Shown piece after piece: positions 12,558 to 25,173 of a DNA stretch of 64,000 bases (position 1 is its first letter; every line of letters begins with the position of its first letter). The DNA comes from Aurifilum marmelostoma. Its lineage: Eukaryota; Ascomycota; Sordariomycetes; Diaporthales; Cryphonectriaceae. The stretch lies in contig JAMXSV010000023.1 of the NCBI GenBank assembly GCA_027559495.1, positions 1,674,001 to 1,738,000 on the forward strand, in the 5' to 3' direction. The notes below the pieces were generated by a model, which was given only the letters and a program-made list of their open reading frames with translations, did not search any database and had not been told where the DNA came from. The position numbers and the translations under genes are program-made.

Positions 12558-13297
12558 GGTTGCAGGTGTCGTCCTGGTGGCCTCGTGGTTGGACGCGGAA
12601 GGAATGGCGTCGCGGGGTGGTGGGTTTGTAGAGATTTCGGTCGAGACGAAAAAATCTGGGTCTCTTTTGTGCGATCGCCGATAGCTGCAAAACCTCGCTA
12701 GAGAGATGCCGCGGATTCACTCCAGGCGGGGGGCTAGGACGTCTTTTGTCACTGAGGATCAAGCGCAGCCCGATTGGAATATCGTGGTAAAACTCCTTGC
12801 AAATCGAGAAAGGGTGTATTCTCTCCAGTCTCACAATTAGTTTTCCCTTTTGTTTGTTGTTCTCGACGTAGAATCGACCTTTGTTGCAATAGAGTCTCTC
12901 TGGCTAGAGATTCTTCTTTCATGGCGGGGTACAGCCCAGGGCACTTGGTGCAAGGAAGTAGACAGTCTAAGGAGAATGATAGTGTTTAGGCTGTAGGCAC
13001 TGATGATGCACTAGCACCGGTGACTTTTTCTTCCTGCCCCACCACCGTACTGACAGACCCTTCTATCTCCTGCTACCACCGTCGCATATATAAGATGGCT
13101 CATTCTGATGATGCTACATACAACTTTGCATCCAGCCAAACTGACAAACCAGTACCCTCATTAGCCAGTGACACATAAAACACTAGATACCCCCATAGAT
13201 ATTCTGTGTGCCACACTTCTTTTTTTATTTTTTCTACTCTTCTGTTGCATATTATTGTATTCTTCTTAGCCTGTGTAGCCTGGCTTTCTAGTCAAAT
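12558..13297. promoter_or_regulatory. Bidirectional intergenic region between eIF3l and EFL1
   Basis: A 740-bp spacer separates the start codons of two divergent translation genes. A TATA-like CATATATAAG lies at about 13084-13093, some 205 bp before the EFL1 start, followed by a pyrimidine-rich tract (13218-13270). No TATA-like box is obvious on the eIF3l side. That the two genes share regulation is an inference from position. Confidence 0.5.
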
Positions 13298-16200
13298 ATG
13301 CCCATCGTCAGCCCGCAACAGCTGGCCAATCTCCAGCAACATGCGGATAATGTCCGCAATGTAAGCCCACAATTCATGAGATAACCTTCCTGTTACGACA
13401 CATGGCTCTGACTACAGTCCAGATCTGCATCCTTGCCCACGTCGACCACGGCAAGACATCGCTTACCGACGCCCTTCTCGCCACCAATGGCATCATCTCA
13501 CCAAAGCTCGCGGGGAAAGTCCGCTACCTGGACTCCCGGCCGGACGAGCAGCAGCGTGGCATCACAATGGAGTCATCAGCCATATCTCTCTACTTTAGCA
13601 TGTTGAGGAGGTCAAGTCCAGACGCGGCACCAGAGGCGAAGGAGTATCTCATCAACCTCATCGACTCGCCAGGACACATCGACTTCAGCAGCGAGGTGTC
13701 AACAGCTTCGCGGCTGTGCGATGGAGCTGTAGTGCTGGTTGATGCCGTGGAAGGTGTCTGCAGCCAGACTGTCACCGTGCTGCGGCAGACGTGGGAGGAG
13801 AAGCTGAAGCCCCTCCTGGTCATCAACAAGATGGACCGGCTCATCACCGAGTTGAAGATGACACCAGGCGAGGCATATGTGCATCTGAGCAAGCTGCTTG
13901 AGCAGGTCAATGCGGTTCTCGGCAGTTTCTTCCAAGGCGAGCGTATGGAAGAAGATCTCAACTGGCGGGAGAGGATCGAGGAGAGGGTCAAGGCTGTAGC
14001 TGCCAAGGAGGCGCAGCTGGTCGATCAGCAGAACGAGTCGGGCGAGCTGCAGTTCGAGGAGCGAGACGATGAAGATCTTTATTTTGCACCTGAGAAGAAC
14101 AACGTTATATTTGGCAGCGCCATCGACGGCTGGGCCTTTACAGTACGACAATTTGCGGCACTATACGAGAAGAAACTGGGCATTAAACGAAGCAGCCTGG
14201 AGAAGGTGCTTTGGGGCAACTTTTATCTGGACCCCAAGACCAAGAAGGTCCTGGGACAGAAGCATTTGAGGGGCCGGAACTTGAAGCCGCTATTTGTGCA
14301 GCTTGTCTTGGAACAAGTCTGGGCGGTATATACGGCGACGATCGGCGGCGACAACGGGAAGGGAGACACAGTCATGCTGGAGAAGATCACAAAATCTCTC
14401 AACATTACAATACCCCGACATATTTTAAATTCTCGAGATCCTCGGACGCTGCTCACCACCGTTTTCTCGTCCTGGCTGCCATTGTCAGTCGCTCTGCTGG
14501 TCTCTGTGGTCGAGTCGCTGCCATCTCCTCCGAGCGCCCAGGGGGAGAGGCTGCCAGAGCTGCTTGACGACTCACCCGGCGAGGAGCACATTTCTGCCGA
14601 GGTTCGAGACGCAATGGTCAATTTCAAGCAGTCCAAAACCGATCCTGTGGTTGTGTACGTCAGTAAGATGGTTTCCATCCCTGAGAGCGAGCTGCCGCAC
14701 AACAAGCGTCGCGGTCAACTGAGTCCCGAAGAGGCACGAGAGATGGCGCGAAAGAAGCGGGCAGAGGCTGCACGAGCCCAGGCCGCCATCGAAAACCGCG
14801 ATCCCGTGGACAACCTCACACAGGCACTTGATAGTGCTACCCTGGACGAAGACGAGCCTGCAGCCGAGGAGCAAAAAGTCGACCCCGAGCATCTGGTTGG
14901 GTTTGCACGCATTTACTCCGGCGTGCTGTCTGTTGGCGACGAGATCTACGTCCTGCCACCCAAGTTCTCCCCCGCGAACCCGCATCATCAGCCAGTCCCA
15001 AAGAAGGTCACCGTCTCGGCTCTGTACATGCTCATGGGCCGAAGTCTAGAGAGTCTCGACAGCGTTCCCGCAGGCGTTGTGTTTGGCATTGGTGGTCTTG
15101 AAGGTTCTGGCATTCTCAAGACCGGGACTCTCTGCTCACAGCTGGAGGGTGCTGTGAACCTCGCAGGTGTGGGAAGCATGGGGGGTAGGCCCATTGTCAG
15201 GGTCGCGCTGGAGCCCGCCAACCCCGCCGACCTGGACAAGATGATCGAGGGTCTGAAGTTGCTGGTTCAAGCCGATGCCTGTGCTGAGTATGAGCAATTC
15301 TCCAGCGGCGAACATGTGTTGCTGACCGCAGGCGAGTTACACCTGGAGAGATGTCTTACGGACCTGCGGGAGCGATTCGCGCGGTGCGAGATCCAGGCTG
15401 GTGAGGCGATCGTCCCATACAAGGAGACCATCGTGAGAGCGGAAGAGATGAAACCACCAGCGAACAAGGAATTAGGTCGAGGTGCCATCGTCGGTGTCAC
15501 AAGCTCTAAGCAGGTCACCCTGACTCTGCGGGTGCGGCCTCTCCCAGCCGAGGTCACCGATTTTCTGGAGAAGAATGCTGGTGCCATCAAGCACTTGTAC
15601 TCCAAGAAGGCAAGTTCAAACGGCACGACCCACGCCGCTACGGATGCAGACAACAATAATGAGAGCGACGACGAGAGCCTCGATGAGGACGTTGATATCT
15701 CGGCGGCCAAGTGTCTCTCCCCGGACGACTTCAAGGCACAGCTCAAGACCATCCTTGAGACGGGAAAGGGCAGAGACTCATTCAAGAACGTCGTCGATAA
15801 CATTGCAGACTTTGGACCCCGGCGTGTAGGTGCCAACCTGCTCATCGATGCCACCAAGGAGCGTTGTCTGGCCAGGGCGTTTGAGACGGACAAGCGCGAC
15901 AACGTCAAGCCTGAGGCCCACGAGAAACTAGCTGGCCGTCACCTGTCCGACAAGATCAAATACGGGTTCCAGCTGGCAACATCACAGGGTCCGCTCTGTC
16001 GCGAGCCTGTGCAGGGCATCGCTGTGTTCATCGAGGACATATCGATCACGGCGCAGGAGGACGAGGGTCAGGCTGGAGAGAATACCGGCCGTCTGACCGG
16101 CGAGGTCATCAAGACGGCACAGCAGTCCATCCACAAGGGATTCCTTGACTGGTCGCCCCGGCTGATGCTAGCCATGTACTCGTGCGAGATCCAAGCCAGC

Positions 16201-16680
16201 AGTATGTCCCCTGTTTATCCCCCCCCCTCCCAACACTCAGTTGTCATTCCTAGGATTATCTACAATGAATAAAATTATGCTGACTCTTCTCCCAAAGCCG
16301 AGGTTCTGGGTCGCGTGTACGACGTGCTCACCCGGCGACGCGGACACGTCCTGTCCGAGGCGATGAAAGAAGGAACGCCCTTCTTCACCATCCAGTCCGT
16401 GGTGCCGGTCGCCGAGTCGTTTGGCTTCGCAGACGAGATGCGGAAGCGAACATCGGGCGCGGCGCAGCCGCAGCTGATCTTTGCGGGCTTCGAGATCCTG
16501 GACGAGGATCCGTTCTGGGTGCCGTTTACAGAAGAGGAGATGGAGGACCTAGGCGAGTTTGGCGACAAGGAGAATGTTGCGAAGCGGTACATGGACAAGG
16601 TCCGGAAGAAGAAGGGGATGTTGGTCGAGGGGCGGACGGTTGCCGTGAATGCTGAGAAGCAGAAGACCTTGAAGAGGTAG
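13298..16680 (+). CDS. efl1: Ribosome assembly GTPase EFL1/RIA1 (EF-2-like)
   Basis: Three exons: 13298-13360, 13423-16201, 16298-16680; total 1,074 residues, close to the family size. EFL1 is the cytoplasmic GTPase that, with SBDS/Sdo1, releases eIF6/Tif6 from pre-60S subunits. Exon 1 encodes the 21-residue start MPIVSPQQLANLQQHADNVRN; using the AG just before ATC at 13423 yields NICILAHVDHGKTS, as in yeast Ria1. G motifs seen: AHVDHGKT (residues 26-33), RGITMESSAISL (switch I region), DSPGH (about 102-106) and NKMD (about 156-159). The EFL1-specific charged insertion (about 460-510) and the domain IV-V region ending MLAMYSCEIQA-TEVLGRVYDVLTRRRGH are present. The second intron starts GTATGT. 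An acidic Asn/Asp/Glu insertion (TDADNNNESDDESLDEDVD) interrupts the domain IV region. Confidence 0.97.
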
Positions 16681-19235
16681 ATAGATGGCACTGGTGTCAG
16701 TCCAGACTCAGGAATTTGAACATCTATTTTGTTCTTCATTCCTCTATACCAAGCAATTTGACAGACGGCACCACCATATCGTCTACTTTAATCAGCGTCA
16801 CCGTCTAGCGATATCACACAGGATGGCAACTCTCCCCGCAAGCCAGGAAGGAATACATGTTTGATCGACTGGTCCTTCTCTGGTGGCCCTCCCCCTCTCA
16901 TCCAATGTCCTGTATGTCATGCTCGCACACACCACTGGGCCTCTCCGGGCCCGGGTGTAGATGTTTCCACGTGGCTTCACCCTGGGAAGATCCAAAGGAA
17001 ACTCTGAACACAGCAACGGCTTAGCACTGCCGCCCGTGGGTGAGCATGGCCACGCATGAATTCTCCATCAAAGACCTGCCTTTCTTTTTCCTTTTGTGTC
17101 GAAACATATTCATGCGACCCCATCACCAGTAATGTAAACATCAAGATGACGGCATTCTCCACCTTTTTCTTTTAACTCTATTTCAAACTGTACATTACTG
17201 AATAAGCTCTCTCAGGGATGATCACAATAGGCGCCGATGAATGCATCTTGTTCTGGATGTAGGATTGATTGGGTACGGACATTTCTGTTATGCAGTGAAA
17301 GGATGCGCCGAGGAAAAGTGGCTCAACAGCTCCTACGTATGTGTTCTGGCACTCACTGTACGTGAATGGTGGCTGCGAAATGCGAGGGGAGAATGCCTGA
17401 CTCTTGCTGCAGAGTAGCACCGGGGTTCTTTTGACCAATCAACTCACACGTCATGATCTGCAGGGGGGTCCGAAAGAACGAACAGACTTTCAGCGCTTGC
17501 GTTTCAGATGCTCAGACGAACCGCCGACTAGCCCTGCGCGGATTGGTCCGTGGACGAGGGGCGGGAGCGACACGCCCTGCTTTGGCTGTACTGTCTCTTG
17601 TAGTATTACTCGGTATACTTCTCATCGTCCCTTGTGGCGTTGCTTGAAGGAGGACGTTGAAACCCAAACGAGGGGGTCAAGGGGGCTTCCACCTGCACGA
17701 CCTGGTGCAGCCATTGTGTAGCGCCGTTGTGGGGTGGGATTGCAGAGGGGAGGGATTTGAGAAAGAGGTAATTGGTAGGTTCACAGTATGCTCCGGTTGA
17801 CCAAAGAAGAAAAAAAAGAAAAAAAAGGGCCCGACGGAGGCCTAGGAGGGGTATCCAAGGTCGTTGTATTGGGCCTCGTCGTCTCTCCCATTTCAGGTAA
17901 CCATAGGCAGCGAAAGGGCACCGCAAGGTAGGCTCCTTCCCTAGTTTCCTTGGCCTGGAAATGGCACCTGACGTCGCTCGACGGGATCGCTCTTTCTCTC
18001 AAGGAGGATGATTGTGCAGTATGATGGCTCCTTCCTCTGCAGATCCTCAAACACCGGTACGTACCATACTTTGCACTTAACCATACTGGCTTTGTCCATA
18101 GTATATGCTCTCTTGTCGCTCTTGCTTCTTCTTGTTGGTCATTTGTCACTTCCTTCCACATGATCCCATCCAATCTCCTCAAGAGGTACACGATCCCCCT
18201 CTTCCGAGCTGCTGTCCTCAGCCCTCCTCCTCAATCATCTCCTTGGCCTTCTCCTTGCTGTGACCAACCCGCAGCCGAAGCGAGCGGCCGTTTCGAATCA
18301 ACCACTCCCGAGCTGGGACTCAATTGATTGACTTGACCGTCATCGGCCACCACCATTTTCGGACGAACATCATACACCCCCCTCCCCTCGTCAGCCCACA
18401 ACTGTTTTCCGCGCATCATCATTGCCCATCGCCAAGTCCTTTGTTGCTGCTGCGGACGTCCCTTGTTGCGTCAGAGACGCACATACACAGACACTAAAGC
18501 CCCCCCCCCAAACCACGTGGTGAGAAGGGCTTCTTTTTTTCTTCTTTTTTTGTGAAGATAAACCTTCTCTTTACTTACATTTACACTCTCGTCTTTGCGG
18601 CCAGCCATCCCACCTATAAACTAGTCCTTTCCAATTTTTGGAGTATTCTACCTCATCCACCAATACTGTCCCCAAAAATCCTGCTTCAATTTGCCTTCTG
18701 GTCGCCTCCTTGTGGCCTGGCCAAATACGAAGAAACAAACCCAAAACAAAATCAAGGCTGCCTGCAGCAATCATCAAAGTTTTTGGCAGTCGAAATTGCA
18801 GCAGAAGGAGATTAAAAAGGGCGGGCGTTTCCTTATCCTCTTGGTCGGACCTAGAAGCCGGGCAAGCCACCGCAGGTCCTGACACACATCCCGTTTCGCC
18901 GTGCCATACTAAGGGACCGGACGTCAACCCTGACGTGTTTGTCGTGAACCGAGCCAGGAGGTGTCCTGAAATTCAAAGAGGACCCGTGGCTCGGCAGCAG
19001 ATCCAATTTTGAATCTCACCGGAAGAGTCTGAAGGCGGGCTCGCCTTGCTTTGCCCTCCACATATTCCATCACAAGAACCACACACCACCGACTGAATCA
19101 GTGACGGGTGAACTAGCCTTACAAGTTGCACGCTGGAATGATCTCACATCCCAAGTCACACTTGTGTGAATCTGGGCGGTGAATCTGAGGGGATCAACCA
19201 CGCGAGAACACGGAAGTTCGAGGACGAATCACAAG
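16681..19235. other. Intergenic region (about 2.5 kb), no gene recognised
   Basis: Frames up to about 135 codons on either strand show no family features or splice-linked partners. Runs of C at 18501-18509 and T/CTT tracts at 18533-18550 precede the Ser-rich protein gene. The CCGGGCCCGG at about 16947-16956 is a short palindrome. Confidence 0.55.
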
Positions 19236-19736
19236 ATGGCCAGACAGCCACGAACGAGGCGGCGGCGGAAAGCAAGGTTGGGGGCCTTGTTTATGATGGC
19301 GTCGACAGCGTACGCCGTGTCACTCAACGACCTACAGCCCATCCAGGACGGCGTACTCCCAACATCATGTAATACTGTGTACCACGAGACGATTGATGGG
19401 TGTACCACGGCCGACTTCGCATCTGGGGCGTTCTGCTCGGACCAGTGTCGGAGCGGCATCAGGGACGTCGAGGACGACATAGAGGACAAATGTGGCGATG
19501 TGGATGCATCGCCAAACTCAGTATTGGGATTTGCTCAGTCAGGCACCCTCATCATACACGCGTGCCTGCTGAACCAGGTCACGGTGGCGCAGACGACAAG
19601 CACGACCTCGTCGGCCCAGCAAACATCGACGTCCAAGACCACCGCTACTACCATCGCGTCGGAAACGTCGACCACCTCGCGGAGTATAGGGTCGTTCACC
19701 ATCATACCAGGCTCGACTACGACAACGACGACGAGT

Positions 19737-19777
<41 letters not shown>

Positions 19778-20105
19778 GTCAACAAGCTCGAGCAGTTCTT
19801 CCACCTCAGAAGATGGCACTACCAGCAGCCTGACGATCACGGCGCCGACTGCCTCGACGACGTCTGATGATTCGAGCACCTCGTCAGCTGTGACATCCAC
19901 CGCGTCCGCAACGGATTCCACGTCAACTACGTCGTCGTCGTCTTCGGCCAGCGCAGTCACCACGACGACCTCGAGCTCGACCTCCGATGACGGGCGCGGC
20001 GGCGGGAGCCCCTTCGATACCACATCGGACTCGTCCAGGGCCTCGATGGCCTGGTCGGTATATGCATCTATTGGTATCACATTTTGCGCTCTGCTCCTGC
20101 GATAA
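19236..20105 (+). CDS. Secreted Ser/Thr-rich GPI-anchor type cell-wall protein
   Basis: Single exon. From the ATG at 19236 the protein has 289 residues: a basic N-terminus (MARQPRTRRRRKARL) then a hydrophobic stretch (GALFMMASTAYAVS) acting as signal peptide. A cysteine domain follows (about residues 30-120) with the pattern SCNTVYHETIDGC, GAFCSDQC, DKCGD and IIHACLL. Then a Ser/Thr stalk of about 150 residues that includes a Ser run encoded by repeated AGC. The C-terminus (SDSSRASMAWSVYASIGITF followed by CALLLR) fits a GPI signal: small residues, then a hydrophobic tail with no charged end except the last Arg. In-frame ATG at 19179 would add 19 residues; I prefer 19236 because it puts the basic residues at the signal start. 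Cell-surface location is inferred; the function of the cysteine domain is unknown. Confidence 0.8.
19737..19775 (+). repeat. (AGC)n coding repeat (poly-Ser)
   Basis: About 13 AGC units encode a serine run in the stalk of the GPI-type protein. The antisense reading is a Leu run and explains the antisense frame at 19535-20080. Confidence 0.9.
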
Positions 20106-20767
20106 ACTCTATGGACATGCGCACTATAACTGAGTGCCCATCATTCCCTGCGCGGAGGTGAAGCGGGCGGTGGCAAGAGCCACTGCACGTGCCAACCTCA
20201 ATAAAAGAAAGGAAGAAAATTTCCCTTTCATTGTATGACTAGGTTGATCTCCCTCAGAGGGCTGCCCGGGGAGGGGGGCCGCGACGGCGTCACGGATGAT
20301 ACTTGTTAATTATACTCAAATGGGCGGGGAGACTGGACTCTCAAGTGTTGTGAGAAATGAATTCGTGGAAGATGGAAGATTTTGTAGAAAGGGCTATAAT
20401 TACCTTGACCAAAAAGAGAGGAAGTTGCCGGGCCCAGCCGGGTCCAATTTGTATCATCAGAGCGTTAAAAAGGGAGAGACGGAGTGGAAGGATACATTGT
20501 CGGGGTACAGGTTGCGCTACACAGAGCAGAAGCAAGCCGACTTAGACGAGTAATTCATGGGAGGATAGACAGAGAAATATGATACCATCTTGTACGAGTA
20601 CATTCATTTTCAGTTGGTTAAAACGGCTCTTACTGGCTGTGCATGTTGGCCTATACTATTTACAGGAGGAAAGTAGGTGAAAGGGCAGCACGTCTCTTCA
20701 TGGACGGCTTCTTCAGATATGACAAACAAGACTTGCTCTGCAATCGCTGGCTTTCATCTTACACACC
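20106..20767. other. Intergenic spacer, convergent genes
   Basis: About 660 bp between the stop codons of the GPI-type protein (+) and the PEX11C-like gene (-). Only frames below 90 codons without features. AATAAA-like sequence at about 20200 (CAATAAAAGAAAG) could serve the plus-strand gene. Confidence 0.5.
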
Positions 20768-21813
20768 TCACTGCGCCGTCTCTCTCCACAGCTTCCGCAT
20801 CTGAAGCACACCAGGAATACAACCGCCAAAGCCCACAGCAGCGTCCGTCAGGAACCCGCCCTCGGTAGCCCAGTGCAGCGTCAGCGGTGTCCAGGCGAGG
20901 TTGATGGCCATGCTCCTCCGGACCGCCTCCTCGGCCTGGGCCCTCTCCTCCTCCGTCTCTGTCGTGTCGGCCTTCTCTGCGCCCGGCACGCGGCGCCTGG
21001 CGACCATCTCGGCGAGGAGCTTCCCGATCTCGAGGCCGGTGTAGACGGCCAGCCAGCGCGAGGCGACGACGTAGGCCCTCCCCTGCTGCTTGGGGGACCA
21101 GCCCAGCACGCCGCGGCCGGAGAGGTAGGCGACGTTCTCGAGGTACTGGAAGGCGGTGCAGGAGATGAGCTGGGCCCAGGAGACGAGGGTGGTGGCGGCG
21201 GCGGAGGAGGAGGAGGAGGTGGTGGTTGTGGTGGCCTGTGTCTCCTTGCCGTCGCGCGGCGGCGAGGACAGCAGCTGGAGGACCAGGCGGCGGGCCCAGA
21301 AGTACATGCCCAGCAGGGCCCACAGGCGGGCGATGGTGCGGGCCTCGCTGGCCAGGCTGCCTAGGTTCTTGAGCCGGGCGGAGACGAGGGCGGCGAGCTG
21401 GGCTGTTGCTGCGGAGAGGGCGGCGGCGCCGCCCTGCTGCGCGAGGAGCACGGCGGTCTTTTCGGCTGCGGCAGGGGGAGGTGACGACCGCGAGGGTCAG
21501 GAGGCCCTTGCGGGCGGAGCGGCGGAGGAGGGAGGTGGACAGGGCGGCGAGGAGGGCCGAGGAGAGGCGGGCGGCGTAGCAGAGGAAGAGGAGGGTGGTG
21601 TCTGTGCCGGAGGGGGTGGCCAGGCAGCGCTGGAGGTGGGCGAGGAAGGCGTCGGCGCCGCGGGGGAGGGTGCGGAGGAGGGATCGGAGGTGGTGGGTGG
21701 TCGTTGTGGTCTTGTTTGGGGGGGAGGAGGAGGAGGCAGCCGTGGGCGAGGCTGGGGCCGGGATGGGCTCGCCTGTTGGGAGGTTCTCGGCGGGGGGATG
21801 TTGAGGCGGACAT
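20768..21813 (-). pseudogene. PEX11C-like peroxisomal membrane protein, frame broken at two C-runs
   Basis: The 3' two thirds (21451-20768) reads LKNLGSLASEARTIARLWAL, VSWAQLISCTAFQYLENVAY and, near the end, LAWTPLTLHWATEGG, as in fungal Pex11C-type proteins that sit in the peroxisome membrane and act in its proliferation. The 5' part continues in another frame with LRSLLRTLPRGADAFLAHLQ and then SGTDTTLLFLCYAARLSSAL. No splice pair with a workable length and phase joins the two. The frames connect if the coding-strand C5 run (plus-strand G at 21474-21478) is one base shorter. The start ATG at 21813 (MSASTSP) joins the same frame only if the C6 run (21792-21797) is also one base shorter. Read this way the protein is about 347 residues. 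The in-frame ATG at 21974 avoids the first problem but adds UTR-like sequence. Both breaks are +1 in C-runs, so sequencing error is at least as likely as true decay. Confidence 0.75.
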
Positions 21814-23757
21814 GTTGGGGTTGTCTTTGTTTTTGTGTGTATTTTTTTGCGGTTGAAGGAGGTGAGTGAGTGGTCGGTCGGTCGCAAAGAGGCGACTATG
21901 GGGTGGGAGGGGAGGAGGCTGTTTGGAGGAGGGAGTGCTCGGGTCGCAAAGATGATGTCGGTTCTGGGAATCAAGGCCGCGCGATTCTTAGGCGCGGGCC
22001 GAGGTTAAAACACGATAGGCTTTGCTGATGTGTGTTGACAGTTGGTTATGAGAGGGATCTGTCACGACACGAGACGACAGAGGTGATGGATGAGAATCTG
22101 TAGGATCAACTTCGACGACCAGAAAAAGAAAGAAGAAGAAGAAAAAGAAAAAAAGAATTTCTGAGCCCAGGATAATTTTCCCTGCTGGGCAGCAGAGCGG
22201 AGCGACTCCGGAGTCCGGAGTAGGTGAGAGTGGCAAGCCTCGGAGATGGATCAGATTAGATTATATCATGCTATTGACTCCACCTGTTCCTGTTTTTTTT
22301 TTTTTTTGCCTTAACGAAAATTTCCATGGACAGTTCAGATTGTCTTTACCATTGATTTATCGCATCTGTTCTTGCGTGGACTACTCGGGCAGTGTCCTCA
22401 AGTTGATTTCTCCTCGTCGTCATGCGTACTGAGCAAGTAAGTTACAGCCGCAGAAATGCAGCAGTCAGTTGACGAGGGATGTGCTCCTGCAACTCATCAT
22501 ATTTACTTATTCTTCGGCGCATTTTCTTCTTCTTTTTCCTTTTCTGGCTCTTGGTCAATATAAGTTCTCCAGCTCTACATGGTCAGCATTTTTCCATATA
22601 CAAATTCACGATGATATCGAGCTTTACATCGTCATGCCGAAGCCGCGAGCAATGTCGCGGGATCCACCCCACCTCTGCCCACTCCCCAGCGACAACGCTA
22701 AAAATTTATTCAGGCCAAGAAAACAAGCGAGTGGGCAGATGTCAGTTGATTGACGCGAGGAGGGGTGGCTGCTGGAACTTGGTGCGTGGGCGGTGATTAG
22801 CATGGCGTGCTAGGTCATCGCCCTGCCTCCTTGGGCATTTGGCCTTGCACAACATCTTGAATGTCAATATACGAATAGACCAAGTACCTGGCGCTTAATG
22901 TGTACTGTATGTTATGGAGAGCATACGCTACGGTTGCTGGGCAAGGAACTTGACTGGCTTTCACGTCAGACATGATGCCGGACGACAATCTGAAGAGAGC
23001 AGCATTGCAATGCCAATTCCTGCCTGGGCATAAATTAAAATACCTAGTATATCCCATACCACACAGCGTTAGGAAGGATGAGTGTATTCATAGGCACGAT
23101 ATTAGTAAAAATGGATGTACAGCAGTGGGACAGTCACAGCCAGCCACCAGGACTTCGACACACTCTACAGACTAGAAATTTGACAGCATCATTTACGACT
23201 AGATAGTCACAAACTGTGACCAGAATAATGGAAAAGAAACCCGACATTTTTGAAAGGCTGGTTCTAAGTCGGATTCCATGTATGATACCTTGCACTACAC
23301 AGGTGAGATATCTGGTAGACAGTGATGAGCGATTACCAACTTTGCATCAAGGATTCAAAATGTAGACAAATGTAGATGATATCTTCAAAAGAGAAAACAC
23401 CAGCTGAGGATGCGGGCAGAGTATCTTTAATGTCGGCAAGGTGAACTTCCACAGGACAACCCGCTCTCTGGAAAGCAGCAGCCCATTATTCAACGATCAC
23501 ATGGCAGAACAATCGGACACAAACAGTAACTCACAACACTCTTCATATGAAAACACGGACCTTCAATTTGTACGCCGACTCTCAAGAGCCGGATAATATA
23601 TATATGTCCATATAAAAATATCTACACTATATGTGAATGGTAGACGCGCAACACCACAAAAGTCCCATAACAGAATTTCCCATCAACTACTTGAAACTTC
23701 ACTTCTCTTTCCAGAAACACCCCCACGCACTCCCATCAGTCATCCTCCCCTCTCAAC
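21814..23757. other. Intergenic region, partly AT-rich
   Basis: Upstream of the PEX11C-like gene and downstream of the LPMO gene. 22112-22156 is a long purine (GAAAAG) tract; 22280-23700 is clearly more AT-rich than its surroundings. A CTCCGGAGTCCGGAG motif at 22206-22220 is a short nested palindrome. No gene recognised. Confidence 0.55.
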
Positions 23758-25118
23758 TCAAGCATCAAACATTAGGCCCATGCCCCGAGGTCCGCGGGCA
23801 AAGTGGCCAGTGTAGCGCTGGGCATAGTTCTGCTCCTCCTCGGCATCGCAGTCCTCGCCGTCGTCGCCGCTGCCCGAGGAAGAGCTGCCGGTGGGACGGG
23901 ACTGGCCGGAGCCGCTGCTGGAGCCGGTGGGCTGGGGGCGGCTGGTGGCGGTCGGGGTGCTCTCGCCCTCGCCGTCGGCGTCGCAGCCCTCGTCGTCACC
24001 GCTGTCGTCGGAAGAGGTGGCGGCAGCGGCGGCGGTGGTGGTGGCGGCGGCGGCAGAAGAGGAAGAGGCGGAGCTGCCGGACTCAGGGTTGGTGGTCACG
24101 GAGCCCGAGTCGGAAGAAGAGCCGTCGCCCTCGGCGTCGCAGCCGTCGTCCTCACCGTCGTCACCGCTGTCGTCGCCAGAGGCGGCAGACGTGGTGGTCG
24201 TGGTGGACGAGCTGGTCTCGGTGGGCTGGCTGGCGGCGGCGGCAACGGTGGAGGTCACGGTGGTGGGCTGGGCGTCGACCGCAGTGGACGTGAGCGCCTC
24301 GTCGGGCTCGCAGCCGTCGTCCTCGCCGTCGTCGCCGGAGGACGACGAGGTCTGGACAGCCGAGCTGGCGGTGATGGTGGAGGTGACGGTCTCCTCGGCG
24401 TCGCAGCCGTCGTCGCCCTCGTCGTCGGACGAGGCGGAGACAGTGCTGGTCTGGGAGACGGCGGCGGCTGAGACGACGGTGCTGGAGCTGCCGCCGCCGG
24501 AGGCGGAGCGGGTCACCGTGGCAAAGGTGCTGGTGCCAGCGGACGAGGCGACGGGGGCAACGGAAGAAGCAACAGGAGCAACGGACGAGGATGAGGAGGA
24601 GGAAGAGGAGGTGGTGTTGCTGCTGCTGCTGCTGCTGGAGCCGGAGCAGGTGAACAGCGCAGGGCCGGGGACCGTGTAGGTGGTGGCCTCGTAAGGGTTG
24701 TACAGGATACCAGGGTCGGTAGCCTTGTAGGCGCCAGGGAAGGCGACGAGGTCCGCAGGGGTGACGGTGCCGGTGCCTCCGGTCACCTTGACCTGGTGGC
24801 AGCCCGGGTAGAACTGGGCGCCGCCCTCGGTCTCGGCGGCGTGGAGGGCGATGATCTCGTGGCGGACGAGGTAGGCGCCGGACTCGATGCACTCGGGGAC
24901 GGTGTAGGAGATGTAACCACCAGCAGTCATGACGGCGGTCTATCTTATGTGTTAGTGAATGAAATAAAAATTTGGTTCAATACTTTTGCTGAGAAGGGAA
25001 GACTTACAGCGCCCCAAGTGTCGGAAGTTCCGTCACGGCCATCCTCCTGAACCTTGAACCAGACGGTGCTATAGAAAGAAGCACAAAGTCAGTCACAAAG
25101 ATGCTCAAACATTTTACC

Positions 25119-25173
<55 letters not shown>

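Noticed and set aside
21450..21600. Intron as explanation for the PEX11C frame change
   Set aside because: The only GT..AG pairs are about 23 nt (too short) or end in the wrong frame.
23803..24679. Long plus-strand frames of 220-260 codons
   Set aside because: Antisense and off-frame readings of the Ser/Asp-rich LPMO tail.
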